Shown here piece after piece: positions 28,367 through 38,157 of a stretch of DNA of 64,000 nt. Source of the stretch: Paraglaciecola sp. T6c. Its GTDB lineage: Bacteria; Pseudomonadota; Gammaproteobacteria; Enterobacterales; Alteromonadaceae. Below the pieces are notes generated by a model. It searched no databases. It was not told where the DNA came from and worked only from the letters and a program-made list of their open reading frames with translations. Position numbers and translations under genes: made by a program. How positions within the stretch are numbered: the stretch's first letter is position 1; each line of letters opens with the position of its first letter. Location: NCBI RefSeq assembly GCF_000014225.1, contig NC_008228.1, forward strand, positions 62,001 through 126,000. The letters are read 5' to 3'.

Positions 28367-29098
28367 ATGACAACAACTCTTCCCCCAGTGGCATCCCCAG
28401 TGACTCTTGAACAACCAGTGATTTTTTATCCCGGCACCTTGTGTGATGAGCGAGTATTTATGCCTTGCTGGCGGGCCATTGATATTCCTAAACGCGCGTT
28501 CGTACCGCTGCAATGGGCTGAATCTTTGGATCAAATGTTGGCGCTGAGTCGCGACCGTTTAGATTACTTTGATGAACCCGTACATTTGGTTGGTTTTTCC
28601 ATGGGCGGTTACGTCGCCGCATTAACGGCCTTAGAGCAACCTAACAGAGTCGCCTCACTGACATTGATTGGCAGTTACCCTGGCCAATTTAATCAGCAGG
28701 AACGCCAAGCACGCAACAGCATCATTCAGGCAATAAAGAATAAAAAATATCAGGGCATGAGTGACAGCCGCTTGAAGCAATTCGTATTCTCCATAGATAA
28801 TACCCAAGTTGTAGACATCATTAAGTCAATGGAAAGCGATTTAGGACCTGCTGTTTTGGCCGCACAAATGGCGGCGTTGAGTGAGCGTGAAGATTTAACA
28901 GCCCGTCTAGCAAACGCCAATTTTACGCTACATTTGTTAGTGGGTGAACAAGATAAAATAGCGCCACCTAGCAAGATAACAGCTTTGGGCGAGGGTTTAA
29001 GTGACAGTCGCCTGCATATTTTTGACGACGCCGCACATATGTTGCCTTTAGAGCAGCCTGCAGCGCTGGCCCAGTATTTTGCTGAAAATTTCAGCTAA
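28367..29098 (+). CDS. Alpha/beta hydrolase (BioH/esterase-like)
   Basis: A 243-residue alpha/beta hydrolase with a Ser nucleophile in VGFSMGGYVAAL, an acid Asp in VGEQDKIAPP and a His in DDAAHMLPLEQPAAL. It resembles short carboxylesterases near BioH/MenH, but no substrate is evident. The start is placed at ATG 28367 (MTTTLPPVAS); an in-frame TTG at 28328 is possible and neither has a strong ribosome-binding site. Divergent from mutY and upstream of trmB. Confidence 0.82.
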   Translation: MTTTLPPVASPVTLEQPVIFYPGTLCDERVFMPCWRAIDIPKRAFVPLQWAESLDQMLALSRDRLDYFDEPVHLVGFSMGGYVAALTALEQPNRVASLTLIGSYPGQFNQQERQARNSIIQAIKNKKYQGMSDSRLKQFVFSIDNTQVVDIIKSMESDLGPAVLAAQMAALSEREDLTARLANANFTLHLLVGEQDKIAPPSKITALGEGLSDSRLHIFDDAAHMLPLEQPAALAQYFAENFS

Positions 29099-29178
29099 AT
29101 TACCCTTATAGCCTTGCAATACCTGTAGTGGGCGGCATAATGCGCGGCTGCTAAGTACAGCGAGATACGAGAAGAATC

Positions 29179-29898
29179 ATGAGCCAATTTAAATCCAAAG
29201 AAGAAGCAGCCGAATCCGGCGTTTATATCCGTAAAATCCAGAGCTTTGTTAAGCGCGAAGGTCGTTTAACCAAGGGCCAAGAAAAGGCAATTGAAAGCAA
29301 TTGGGAAACCATGGGCTTAGAGCATAAATCTGGTTTGCTCGATATGAACGAAGTGTTTGGTCGCACGGCACCAGTGGTGTTAGAAATTGGTTTTGGTATG
29401 GGCAAATCATTGGTCACTATGGCAAAAAATGAGCCCGACAAGGATTTTATCGGCATTGAAGTGCATCGCCCGGGTATTGGTGCATGTTTGGCTGACGCCC
29501 AAGAGCAAGGTGTCACCAATTTGCGTGTTTATGAACATGATGCTGTTGAAGTCTTGGCTGATTGTATTGCTGATGGCAGCTTAAGCCGCATGCAGTTGTT
29601 CTTTCCAGATCCTTGGCACAAAAAGCGTCACCACAAACGCCGTATTGTTCAGCCTGAGTTTGTTGAAAAATTACGCGGTAAATTAGCGATTGGCGGTGTC
29701 TTTCACATGGCGACAGACTGGGAAAACTACGCAGAGCATATGCTAGAAATCATGGCGGTCGCGCCGGGTTATAAGAACTTGTCTTCTACCAGTGATTATG
29801 TGCCACGCCCAGAGCAACGGCCGTTGACTAAGTTTGAACAGCGCGGCCATCGTTTAGGTCATGGTGTGTGGGATTTGATGTTTGAGAGAGTCGCATAA
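29179..29898 (+). CDS. trmB: tRNA (guanine-46-N7)-methyltransferase
   Basis: Methylates G46 of tRNA with S-adenosylmethionine. The 239-residue protein has the SAM-binding loop [14 protein letters not shown], the ribose-binding [10 protein letters not shown] and the family signature [17 protein letters not shown], ending in [12 protein letters not shown]. Overlaps rsmC by one nucleotide (TAATG), so the two RNA methyltransferases are coupled. Confidence 0.97.
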   Translation: MSQFKSKEEAAESGVYIRKIQSFVKREGRLTKGQEKAIESNWETMGLEHKSGLLDMNEVFGRTAPVVLEIGFGMGKSLVTMAKNEPDKDFIGIEVHRPGIGACLADAQEQGVTNLRVYEHDAVEVLADCIADGSLSRMQLFFPDPWHKKRHHKRRIVQPEFVEKLRGKLAIGGVFHMATDWENYAEHMLEIMAVAPGYKNLSSTSDYVPRPEQRPLTKFEQRGHRLGHGVWDLMFERVA

Positions 29899-30929
29899 TG
29901 TTAAGTGCAGCAAGCCAAGTATTATTGCGTAGTGAAGAGCTACTCGAGCAAGGAAAATGGTTGCTTGTAAATCCCACCGATGGCCATGTTTTTTCAGCGC
30001 TTTCGAATCCAGAGGTTTATGGTTTTCATCAGTTTTTTGATATTTATGAGCAAAGTATTGCATCGGCGAAAGCGCAAGGGCGCGACACTCAGCATCAATT
30101 TGTAGCTGCATATGATACTGATGCCTCGTTTGATGGTGCAGTATTGTATTTACCCAAAGCGAAAGCTCATGGGCAAATGTTGCTCGCGAATATTGTGGCG
30201 TGTTTGAAACCTGGCGGTACCTTGTTGGTGGTAGGTGAGAACAAAGGTGGTATCAAAAGTGCGGCTAAGCTTTTAACCCCATACTCAGATAATGTGAATA
30301 AAATTGACTCTGCTCGTCACTGCGCCATGTTTGCCGCTGTGGTTGATAAACCTGTTGCGTCATTTGATATCACAAAATGGCAAGATGTCTCAGAACACCA
30401 AGTCGCTGATATTAGCTTTAAAGTGTGCTCATTGCCGGGGGTATTCAGTCATGGTGAATTGGATACAGGTACGCAATTATTGCTTGATAACATCGACAGG
30501 GTGGTGTCAGGTCGTATTTTAGATTTTGCTTGCGGTGCGGGTATTATCGGTTGCTTCGCGGGCCTTAAAAATCCACAAGCTCAGGTCGTGATGAGTGACG
30601 TGAGTGCATTAGCCATATATTGCTCGCAGAAAAGTGCTGAGTTAAATGGTGTAAAAGCACAGGTTATTCCCTCAAACGGGCTTGGTGCATTAACGGGTAA
30701 ATTTGCCCAAGTCTTTACCAATCCACCGTTTCACACGGGTATTAAAACAGATTACTCGGTTACGGAGGGTTTTATGCAGCAGCTTAAAAACCACTTACAA
30801 GACCGAGGCAGTCTGATTTTGGTGGCCAATAAGTTTTTGCGCTACGCGGATGAACTCGACAAACAGTTCAAATCCGTTCAGACGTTAACAGAAACGACTA
30901 AATTTAGTGTTTATTGTTGTCGTCGTTGA
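29898..30929 (+). CDS. rsmC: 16S rRNA (guanine-1207-N2)-methyltransferase
   Basis: A 343-residue tandem-methyltransferase-fold protein. The degenerate N-terminal domain is followed by an active C-terminal domain with the SAM loop LDFACGAGIIGCFA and the catalytic NPPF motif (FTNPPFHTGIKTDYSV). This arrangement defines RsmC/RlmG; the length and FHTG fit RsmC best. Start ATG at 29898 overlaps the trmB stop. Confidence 0.93.
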   Translation: MLSAASQVLLRSEELLEQGKWLLVNPTDGHVFSALSNPEVYGFHQFFDIYEQSIASAKAQGRDTQHQFVAAYDTDASFDGAVLYLPKAKAHGQMLLANIVACLKPGGTLLVVGENKGGIKSAAKLLTPYSDNVNKIDSARHCAMFAAVVDKPVASFDITKWQDVSEHQVADISFKVCSLPGVFSHGELDTGTQLLLDNIDRVVSGRILDFACGAGIIGCFAGLKNPQAQVVMSDVSALAIYCSQKSAELNGVKAQVIPSNGLGALTGKFAQVFTNPPFHTGIKTDYSVTEGFMQQLKNHLQDRGSLILVANKFLRYADELDKQFKSVQTLTETTKFSVYCCRR

Positions 30930-31047
30930 TTGCAGTTATATTAATGCGTTAATAGAGCAAGCATGTGTCTTTGAGTCCACGTTAATCAGTATCGCTATGA
31001 TTTTCCGATAGGGCAGTGAATCGAGAAACCAATGGGGTATAGTGTTG

Positions 31048-32478
31048 ATGAAAGTATTATTCGTTGTATCTGAGGTTGAAGATCTGGTTAAAACGGGTGG
31101 GCTGGCAGATGTCGCTAAAGCGCTCCCCATTGCATTAAGCGAAATGGGCCACGAAGTGTGTATTGTTATGCCTTACTACAAAATGTTGGCAGAGCAACAC
31201 CCCGGTGAAGACTGCGCTGAGCCTCAGGCACTTTTTGCCAGCCGCAAACCCTACGATTTTACGATTAAACGTCTACAGATTGGCAATGTGCCTGTTTACG
31301 CAATAGATTACCCAGCTTACTTTGCACGTGATGGGTTATATTCTGATAGCTATCACGCTTATCCTGATAACGCTGAGCGTTTTGCTTTTTTTGCCCAAGG
31401 CGCATTACAAGTCGCTAAAGCGTTAGATTTCCAGCCAGATATTGTGCATTGCAACGATTGGCATACGGCGCTAACGCCTTATTTTATGAGCATTGATGAC
31501 AGTGGTTTCTTTGATCGAAGTCGCAGCATCTTTACTATTCACAATGGCGCATATCAGGGCACACATCGTTTTTCAGATATTCCTTTTTTGCAGCCGCATT
31601 ATTTACTTCATTCGCAATTAGACGGTGATGCGTTGAATTTTGTACGCATGGGTATTCGCTATGCGCATAAAATTAATGCGGTGAGTCCAAATTATGCTCA
31701 AGAACTGTTAACACCTTTGGGCTCGCATCATTTGTACCATGAGTTTCAGCAGCGCCGGAATGATCTAAGCGGTATTCTAAATGGTTGTGACTACACCCAG
31801 TGGGATCCCATCAATGACCCGCATATTATTCAAACCTATACCGCTGATGATATGAGCGGTAAAGAGAAGTGCAAAATTGATTTACAGCGAGAAGCACAAA
31901 TACCGCAAGATTTGGGTATACCGCTGGTGGGCATGGTCTGTCGATTAACTGAACAAAAAGGGTTTGGCTACATACTACCTATGCTTGAGCAACTCATGCA
32001 GCATAATGTTCAGTTGGTGATTATTGGCACTGGCGACCCGCAAATAAGCCATACATTGCGCAGTGTTGCACAGCGACACCCAGAAAAGCTCGCGTTTATC
32101 GAAGCATTCAGTGTACAAAAAGCCCATATGCTCGAAGCGGGCAGTGACTTTTTCTTAATGCCATCATTATTCGAGCCTTGCGGCCTAAATCAAATGTATA
32201 GCCTTGCCTTTGGTACCTTGCCAATTGTACGTGGGGTTGGAGGTTTAAAGGATACTGTTACTGACCTTGCAGATAACCCAGAGCAAGCAACTGGCTTCGT
32301 GTTCGAGCATCCAGACAGCGACGCCTTGCTTGCCTGTATTCAACGCGCGCTATTGTTCTACCGTGAATATCCAGAGCGTTTTAAAGCTACGCAAATGCGT
32401 GCCATGCACAGCCGATTCACTTGGCAGCAAGCTGCCCAGCAGTATTTAGCTTTATACCATGAAGCAATTGGCGGTTAA
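31048..32478 (+). CDS. glgA: Glycogen synthase (ADP-glucose)
   Basis: Transfers glucose from ADP-glucose to growing alpha-1,4-glucan. The 476-residue GT5 protein has an N-terminal VSEVEDLVKTGGLADVAKALP containing the KTGGL ADP-glucose motif, HCNDWHTAL, and a C-terminal FEPCGLNQMYSLAFGTLPIVRGVGGLKDTV. The start is set at ATG 31048; GTG 31042 and TTG 31045 are in frame immediately before. No other glg genes are in the window, so it stands apart from a complete glycogen operon here. Confidence 0.95.
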   Translation: MKVLFVVSEVEDLVKTGGLADVAKALPIALSEMGHEVCIVMPYYKMLAEQHPGEDCAEPQALFASRKPYDFTIKRLQIGNVPVYAIDYPAYFARDGLYSDSYHAYPDNAERFAFFAQGALQVAKALDFQPDIVHCNDWHTALTPYFMSIDDSGFFDRSRSIFTIHNGAYQGTHRFSDIPFLQPHYLLHSQLDGDALNFVRMGIRYAHKINAVSPNYAQELLTPLGSHHLYHEFQQRRNDLSGILNGCDYTQWDPINDPHIIQTYTADDMSGKEKCKIDLQREAQIPQDLGIPLVGMVCRLTEQKGFGYILPMLEQLMQHNVQLVIIGTGDPQISHTLRSVAQRHPEKLAFIEAFSVQKAHMLEAGSDFFLMPSLFEPCGLNQMYSLAFGTLPIVRGVGGLKDTVTDLADNPEQATGFVFEHPDSDALLACIQRALLFYREYPERFKATQMRAMHSRFTWQQAAQQYLALYHEAIGG

Positions 32479-32502
32479 TGCTGAGTGAGGCGCACGAGAG
32501 AT

Positions 32503-32823
32503 ATGTTTTTTAGGGGCATTTGGGGCTTGGCTGTAGGTATGCTGTTTGCCGTAAAATTGCAGGCAATGCCCGAACAATGTTTGCAATCGAGTGCGCGGGA
32601 CGAGGCTTGCCCGCACCTGATCTACAAGAAATCACCTGTCGATATAAAAAAGCTAAGCGTGAAATCTGGTGACATGATTTGTTTATGTTTGTCAGATCTG
32701 CCTGATGTGCGAGGGGCATCGGAAAAAGATCTACGCAGTCCAGAATTACAGGTAACCCTAAGCCGATTTGCAAATGATTGGGGTTTGTCTGAATCAGAAT
32801 TGTTACTTCTGATACGAAAATAG
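32503..32823 (+). CDS. Small secreted protein of unknown function
   Basis: A 106-residue product with a clear signal peptide (MFFRGIWGLAVGMLFAVKLQAMP) and a short mature part with Cys residues (EQC, EACPHL, ICLCL). I do not recognise a family. It begins 24 nt after glgA and may be cotranscribed. An in-frame GTG at 32485 is an alternative start; the ATG gives a better signal peptide. Exported by prediction only. Confidence 0.6.
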   Translation: MFFRGIWGLAVGMLFAVKLQAMPEQCLQSSARDEACPHLIYKKSPVDIKKLSVKSGDMICLCLSDLPDVRGASEKDLRSPELQVTLSRFANDWGLSESELLLLIRK

Positions 32824-32932
32824 AAACGCAGTGGGAGTAATAAAGTCCCCTCTAATAAGATTAACTGTTTCATTTTTCACTGGTTTAGCTCAATATGTTG
32901 CATAGACTCTGCTAAGGTTTCATTTTTAAAAT

Positions 32933-34576
32933 ATGCATGCTAAAAGTAATTTTTTGTCTATTAAAAGCCTAATTATTTGGGTTGTAATGGCGATTACCTC
33001 GTTAGCATTGCTTTTGGCAACCTGCATCAATTTATACGGTCAAATCAGCAGCTACCGTCTTCAACTCATCAACAACGTCAACATCTTTTCCGAGCTCATC
33101 AGCCGTAATGCGGTTGCCACAATCGAAGATGAGCTCAATTTCAATGAAGAGCGTAATCTCAGCACACTCAGTGCATCGGATATATTAGAAAATGTGCATA
33201 TTTATCGCTTTGTGGAAGACGGTAAATTAGAATTTTTCGCCAGCTACAACAAAGACGGTGTCGCCCCTGTAAATGCCAAATTTGATCGTATTGAAGCACT
33301 ATCTCAAGCGGCTATTGATGGCAGTACCGTTGAGGTGATACGTGAAATTAATCGCGATGATGGTCAGTTATTAGGTTATACCTATGTGCGCGCTTCAGCT
33401 GATGGCCTTGAGAGATTAATTTCTCGCTCAGTAGGTATAGCGGTGGGCGTGCTGCTTTTGTCTTTACTACTGTGCTTCTTGCTCACCTTAAAGTTGCAGA
33501 ACACGATCACCGCGCCGATCCGCAATTTAGCACACTTGGTGCAACGCATTTCTCGTCACAAAGATTATTCAGGCCGAGCTCAGCCGAGCAACATCAAAGA
33601 ACTGGATATTCTCAGCGATGCATTTAATGCCATGATGCAGCGCACTCAAGAGCATCTGCAGCGGCAAAATGAGGCTGAAGAAGAGCACAGACGACTCAAC
33701 AGTAGCCTCGAGGAAAAGGTCACTCAGCGTACGCTTGCTTTAAAAGAAGCAAACAACGAACTCATTCAAACCTTAGAGAAACTGCATCAATTTCAGCGTC
33801 AAATGGTGCAGAACGAGAAAATGGCTTCCCTTGGAGATATGGTGGCGGGGGTTGCTCACGAGGTAAACACACCTATTGGTCTTGGTGTGACTGCGTCAAC
33901 GATGATGCTCGACCGCTTAGCGGGCATGCAGAAAGACTTTGAGAATAAAACGCTAAAAGCCAGTTCGTTATCCAAGTTTATCTCAGAAGGCCAAGAAAAC
34001 CTCAATATCATCTATCGCAACTTAAATCGAGCGGCGGAGCTGATATCTAGCTTTAAGCAAGTTGCGGTAGACCAATCATCAGAGGTCGACAGGGTTTTCT
34101 CATTTTCAAAACTGATGGATGAAATTTTGTTATCCATGCGCCCAAAACTGAAAAGCATGAAGCACGTCATTCATGTCGAATGTCCTGAAAATTTATATAT
34201 TGAGTCTAAAGCGGGCCCAATTAACCAGATTATGATCAACTTGATTATGAATTCCATTATTCACGGCTTCGAGAACAAAGACCAAGGCGAAATTAACATC
34301 AAAATCAGTTTGATTGCCGAGAAAAAAATCAGCGTAGTATTTTCAGATGATGGTGCGGGTATCCCCGAGTATTTACGTAAGCGTATTTTTGATCCCTTTG
34401 TCACCACCAAGCGTGGACAGGGCGGGAGTGGCTTAGGTATGCATCTGGTGTACAACTTAGTCACTCAAGCGCTAAATGGTTCAATAGCTTTAACCAGCGA
34501 AGAAGGGCAGGGGGTCGAGTTCACCATCTTGTTTCCGGTAAAAAAAGCTACCCAAACGTTGGCGCGCAAAAACTAA
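32933..34576 (+). CDS. Sensor histidine kinase with HAMP domain
   Basis: A 547-residue membrane kinase: TM1 at about residues 13-37, a periplasmic domain to about 163, TM2 at about 165-187, HAMP, a coiled coil, and a HisKA-like helix with phospho-acceptor His in GVAHEVNTPIG (near residue 308). The HATPase domain has NSIIHG, DDGAGIP and GGSGLGMHLV. No receiver or HPt domain, so it is not an ArcB-type hybrid. It lies 216 nt upstream of arcA on the same strand; whether it signals to ArcA is unknown. The ligand is also unknown. Confidence 0.92.
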   Translation: MHAKSNFLSIKSLIIWVVMAITSLALLLATCINLYGQISSYRLQLINNVNIFSELISRNAVATIEDELNFNEERNLSTLSASDILENVHIYRFVEDGKLEFFASYNKDGVAPVNAKFDRIEALSQAAIDGSTVEVIREINRDDGQLLGYTYVRASADGLERLISRSVGIAVGVLLLSLLLCFLLTLKLQNTITAPIRNLAHLVQRISRHKDYSGRAQPSNIKELDILSDAFNAMMQRTQEHLQRQNEAEEEHRRLNSSLEEKVTQRTLALKEANNELIQTLEKLHQFQRQMVQNEKMASLGDMVAGVAHEVNTPIGLGVTASTMMLDRLAGMQKDFENKTLKASSLSKFISEGQENLNIIYRNLNRAAELISSFKQVAVDQSSEVDRVFSFSKLMDEILLSMRPKLKSMKHVIHVECPENLYIESKAGPINQIMINLIMNSIIHGFENKDQGEINIKISLIAEKKISVVFSDDGAGIPEYLRKRIFDPFVTTKRGQGGSGLGMHLVYNLVTQALNGSIALTSEEGQGVEFTILFPVKKATQTLARKN

Positions 34577-34792
34577 TCAGCTATTTTGTGTTTGCAATTT
34601 TCATTTATATCCCCACATACTTTGCGTAGTGGAAAATATCTTCAATACAACGGATGTAGTCATTTTTCGGCATATTATTTGTCGTGTTTGGCGGGTTGTT
34701 TGCATTAGCTAAAATTTAATCTAGATAAAACCCTGATTTTTAGATATTTTCTGATAAACTTTTATCCATATTTTTAACATGGTGTGAATACG

Positions 34793-35500
34793 ATGCTGAC
34801 GCCCAATATTTTGATTGTAGAAGATGAAGTTGTTACTAGAACAACCCTCAAGAGCCTGTTTGAAGCAGAAGGCTATAATGTGTTTGAAGCCGAAAACGGT
34901 AGCGAAATGCATGAGTTTTTTGAAAATCACGCAATAAATTTAGTGATCATGGACATTAACTTACCGGGTAAAAATGGTTTGATTTTGGCCCGTGAAGTAC
35001 GTGATCGTAAAAATATCGGTCTAATCTTTTTAACCGGTCGCGATAACGATGTTGACCGTATATTAGGTCTTGAAATCGGCGCAGACGATTATTTAACTAA
35101 ACCGTTTAATCCGCGTGAGTTGACCATTAGAGCCAGAAACTTATTAACGCGTACATTGAACAACGCAGAAGACGACGACTTGCCAAGTCGAGTTAGCTTT
35201 AACGGTTGGACACTAGATGGCGACAGCCGTAGTTTGATTTCTCCTAGTAAGAAGGAATTCAGACTACCACGCAGTGAATTCCGTGCGTTGCATTTATTCT
35301 TAAGCAACCCGGGCAAAATTTTAACTCGTGAACAGCTGATTATGGAAATGACAGGTCGTGAATTACGCCCGAATGACCGTACTGTTGATGTCACCATTCG
35401 CCGTATCCGTAAGCACTTCGAATCAGAAGTAAATGCTGACGAATTGATCGTGACTATTCACGGTGAAGGTTACCGTTTCTGCGGTACCGTTGACGTATAA
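34793..35500 (+). CDS. arcA: Response regulator ArcA (OmpR family)
   Basis: A global redox/anaerobic regulator. The 235-residue protein has a receiver domain ([23 protein letters not shown], phospho-Asp in [12 protein letters not shown], Lys in [18 protein letters not shown]) and a winged-helix DNA-binding domain with [17 protein letters not shown] and [10 protein letters not shown]. Identity to E. coli ArcA is high by eye. The ATG at 34793 is taken as start; a GTG at 34784 adds three residues. Followed by a strong terminator. Confidence 0.95.
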   Translation: MLTPNILIVEDEVVTRTTLKSLFEAEGYNVFEAENGSEMHEFFENHAINLVIMDINLPGKNGLILAREVRDRKNIGLIFLTGRDNDVDRILGLEIGADDYLTKPFNPRELTIRARNLLTRTLNNAEDDDLPSRVSFNGWTLDGDSRSLISPSKKEFRLPRSEFRALHLFLSNPGKILTREQLIMEMTGRELRPNDRTVDVTIRRIRKHFESEVNADELIVTIHGEGYRFCGTVDV

Positions 35501-35518
35501 GTCACAACAACTCAAACA

Positions 35519-35549
35519 CAAAAAAAAGCGGCTTAAGCCGCTTTTTTTA
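35519..35549. terminator. Bidirectional terminator between arcA and fxsA
   Basis: Perfect palindrome AAGCGGCTTAAGCCGCTT flanked by A7 and T7 runs, lying between two convergent genes and able to end both transcripts. Confidence 0.9.
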
Positions 35550-35567
35550 TGTCTGTTACATGAGTAT

Positions 35568-36071
35568 CTAGTCCGGTTTGTTAAGCCTTTCTGACTCAGG
35601 CTTAATTTCATCTTTGCGCTCGTATTCGCCTTCAATGATATCGTCGTTCGAGGATTGGCGACTGTCAAAGCCTTGTCTAGACTGCCCCGCAAAACCACCT
35701 TGTGCTTGATTAACCACCTGTACTGATAATTTTGCCAGCAAGCCTTTAGCAATCAACGGTCGGGTCATAGGTAGGCAGAATAAAAAACCCAACGCGTCAG
35801 TGACAAAACCAGGCGTAACAAGCATGACACCTGCAATGACGAGTAATAAACCTTCGGCGACTTCTTGGCCCGGGATCGTGCCCTGTTGCATTTTTTGTTG
35901 CGCATGAATTAATGTACTGACGCCCTGTTGGCGAACCAAATACGAGCCTATCATAGCGGTGGCGACTACGATTGCGACTGTGTTCCAGCCGCCAATTTGC
36001 TCGCCTACACTGATCAAGAGTGATATCTCAACGATAGGCAGCAAAACAAACAATAAGAATAATTTACCCAA
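35568..36071 (-). CDS. fxsA: FxsA family inner-membrane protein
   Basis: A 167-residue membrane protein with hydrophobic helices at about residues 3-20, 27-45 and 73-100 (GLLLVIAGVMLVTPGFVTDALGFLFCLP). The VEISLLISVGEQIGGWNT and TPGFVTDALG segments are FxsA signatures. In E. coli overproduction relieves phage T7 exclusion by the F plasmid; its native role is unknown. The polar C-terminal tail is cytoplasmic. Convergent with arcA across the terminator. Confidence 0.92.
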   Translation of the reverse strand: MGKLFLLFVLLPIVEISLLISVGEQIGGWNTVAIVVATAMIGSYLVRQQGVSTLIHAQQKMQQGTIPGQEVAEGLLLVIAGVMLVTPGFVTDALGFLFCLPMTRPLIAKGLLAKLSVQVVNQAQGGFAGQSRQGFDSRQSSNDDIIEGEYERKDEIKPESERLNKPD

Positions 36072-36332
36072 AACTGTCTCTTTAATTACTTTATGAATGA
36101 ATATAATGGCGTCGAAAGGCCGATAACCAAGGGTAACAGTGTTACAAAGTATGGCAACTGCTCTTTGTTGAGGGTCTTAATGGTAAGCTTTGAAAGATGA
36201 TGACATTTTTGAAAGACATCTATTACTAATTAGGTCTATATTGGCCTACCGTAGGGTCACTTAATATTGTATTAAGTATGTTACCTTATTTTATTTTTTA
36301 ACTGTTGAACTGCAAAAAAGAAGTCGTTTTAA

Positions 36333-38111
36333 ATGAAGTTAATAGCATCGTTTTCCATTTTTATGCTCATGTCCATTTGGTCATTCGCCAGCTTAGGCCA
36401 AAGCAATTCCTTCGATTCTTTGTTTAGCAATGAACCTGAGTTTCTAAAGGTGGATCAAGCTTTCGTGTTTGATTATGTGCAAAATGGTGACCAACTAGTG
36501 GTCACTTGGGACATTGCCGATGACTACTACCTTTATCAGCAACAATTCAAAGCCGTTTCGAAAAACGCCTCGTTAGGTGAGCCTATTTTTCCTACAGGAA
36601 AAATGAAAGAGGATGAATTTTTTGATGAGCCTCAAGAAGTTTATTACCACAAGGTCTCAGTCACCTATCCTATCCTACAGTCACAAGATGATTCTGCGGT
36701 TAAAATTCGCTACCAAGGCTGTGCAGAAGCGGGACTGTGTTACCCCCCAACAACGCAGGTCGTTTATCTAAATGCAGTCAATGCCAGTGATGATCTTTCT
36801 AATACCGACGAAGCTAGTGTTGAAAGTAGCGGCTCTGTCTCACAACAATTTGAGCTGGCAGATTTACTCACGGGCGACCAGAGCCTGATATGGGTGTTAT
36901 TAATATTTCTAGCGTTAGGTGTGGGCCTAGCGTTTACTCCGTGTGTCTTCCCTATGTATCCGATCTTATCTGGCATAGTCATAGGTCAAGGGAAGAGTAT
37001 CAGTACATCGCGAGCGTTCGTTCTATCCTTTGTGTACGTGCAAGGTATGGCGTTGACGTACTCTTTACTGGGGTTAGTTGTTGCATCGGCGGGCGTGCAG
37101 TTTCAAGCGGCGTTGCAGCATCCCATTATATTAGGTGCGTTGATCGTCGTTTTTGCACTGCTGGCGTTGGTGATGTTCGGTGCTTGGGAATTTCAGCTAC
37201 CCTCAAGCTGGCAAGAAAAGCTCAATGGCGTGAGTAACCAACAGAAAAGTGGAAGTTACTTAGGCGTGCTTTTGATGGGGGCAATATCAGGGCTGGTTGC
37301 ATCCCCGTGTACCACCGCGCCGTTAACCGGAATATTATTGTACATAGCGCAAACGAGCGATTTATTGCTGGGCTTCAGTGCACTTTATGCACTAAGTTTG
37401 GGCATGGGAATACCATTGATATTGTTTGGCATAACAGGCGGTAAATTACTGCCTAAAGCAGGTGCATGGATGAACATCATCAAAGTCACTTTTGGCTTCA
37501 TGATGCTGGCCGTCGCGTTAATGTTTGTAGAGCGTTTAGTCAGCCATATGGCAACAGATATTTTGTGGTCGTTGTTAGGGCTAGTGACTTTTAGCTATTT
37601 TTATGTGATGAATCAAGCCAGTTCAGTGACCTTTGGTAAGGGTGTTCGCGCGCTAGTTATTTTTATCGGTTTGTTTGCGTCTGCCATGTATGGCTATCAG
37701 ACTATTTTTGGCCAGACATCGTCTGTTGCCGGGCATACAGAACAAAGCCATCCTCGGTTTGAAGTGGTTAAAAACCTTGATGATTTTGAGCAAAAATTAG
37801 CTGCTGCCAACGCGCAAGGTAAAACCGTGATGGTCGATTTATATGCGGACTGGTGTGTTGCCTGTAAAGAGTTCGAAAAATACACCTTTCCTGATACGCA
37901 AGTGGTAGACGCGCTTAGTAACACTGTGTGGATGCAAATTGATTTAACCGATAACACGGCGACTAACATTGCATTTCAAGAGCATTTTTCAATTTTAGGC
38001 TTGCCGACTATCTTGTTCTTTGATCTGCAAGGTAAAGAGATTAGCGGCTCTCGGGTCACCGGATTTATGCAAGCGTCAGCGTTTGCCGCCCATGCAAAAA
38101 ATATCTTATAA
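36333..38111 (+). CDS. dsbD: Thiol:disulfide interchange protein DsbD
   Basis: Passes electrons from cytoplasmic thioredoxin to the periplasm. The 592-residue protein has all three parts: signal peptide and periplasmic alpha domain with CAEAGLCYPP, an eight-helix membrane domain with the paired cysteines in LAFTPCVFPMYPILSG and ASPCTTAPLTG, and a C-terminal thioredoxin-like gamma domain with CVAC (YADWCVACKEFEKYTF). Length is typical. The next gene starts 46 nt downstream. Confidence 0.96.
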   Translation: MKLIASFSIFMLMSIWSFASLGQSNSFDSLFSNEPEFLKVDQAFVFDYVQNGDQLVVTWDIADDYYLYQQQFKAVSKNASLGEPIFPTGKMKEDEFFDEPQEVYYHKVSVTYPILQSQDDSAVKIRYQGCAEAGLCYPPTTQVVYLNAVNASDDLSNTDEASVESSGSVSQQFELADLLTGDQSLIWVLLIFLALGVGLAFTPCVFPMYPILSGIVIGQGKSISTSRAFVLSFVYVQGMALTYSLLGLVVASAGVQFQAALQHPIILGALIVVFALLALVMFGAWEFQLPSSWQEKLNGVSNQQKSGSYLGVLLMGAISGLVASPCTTAPLTGILLYIAQTSDLLLGFSALYALSLGMGIPLILFGITGGKLLPKAGAWMNIIKVTFGFMMLAVALMFVERLVSHMATDILWSLLGLVTFSYFYVMNQASSVTFGKGVRALVIFIGLFASAMYGYQTIFGQTSSVAGHTEQSHPRFEVVKNLDDFEQKLAAANAQGKTVMVDLYADWCVACKEFEKYTFPDTQVVDALSNTVWMQIDLTDNTATNIAFQEHFSILGLPTILFFDLQGKEISGSRVTGFMQASAFAAHAKNIL

Positions 38112-38157
38112 CTCAGGTAGAGCCCATCAAACTCAAGGCATTAGAAGGATGAATCAC

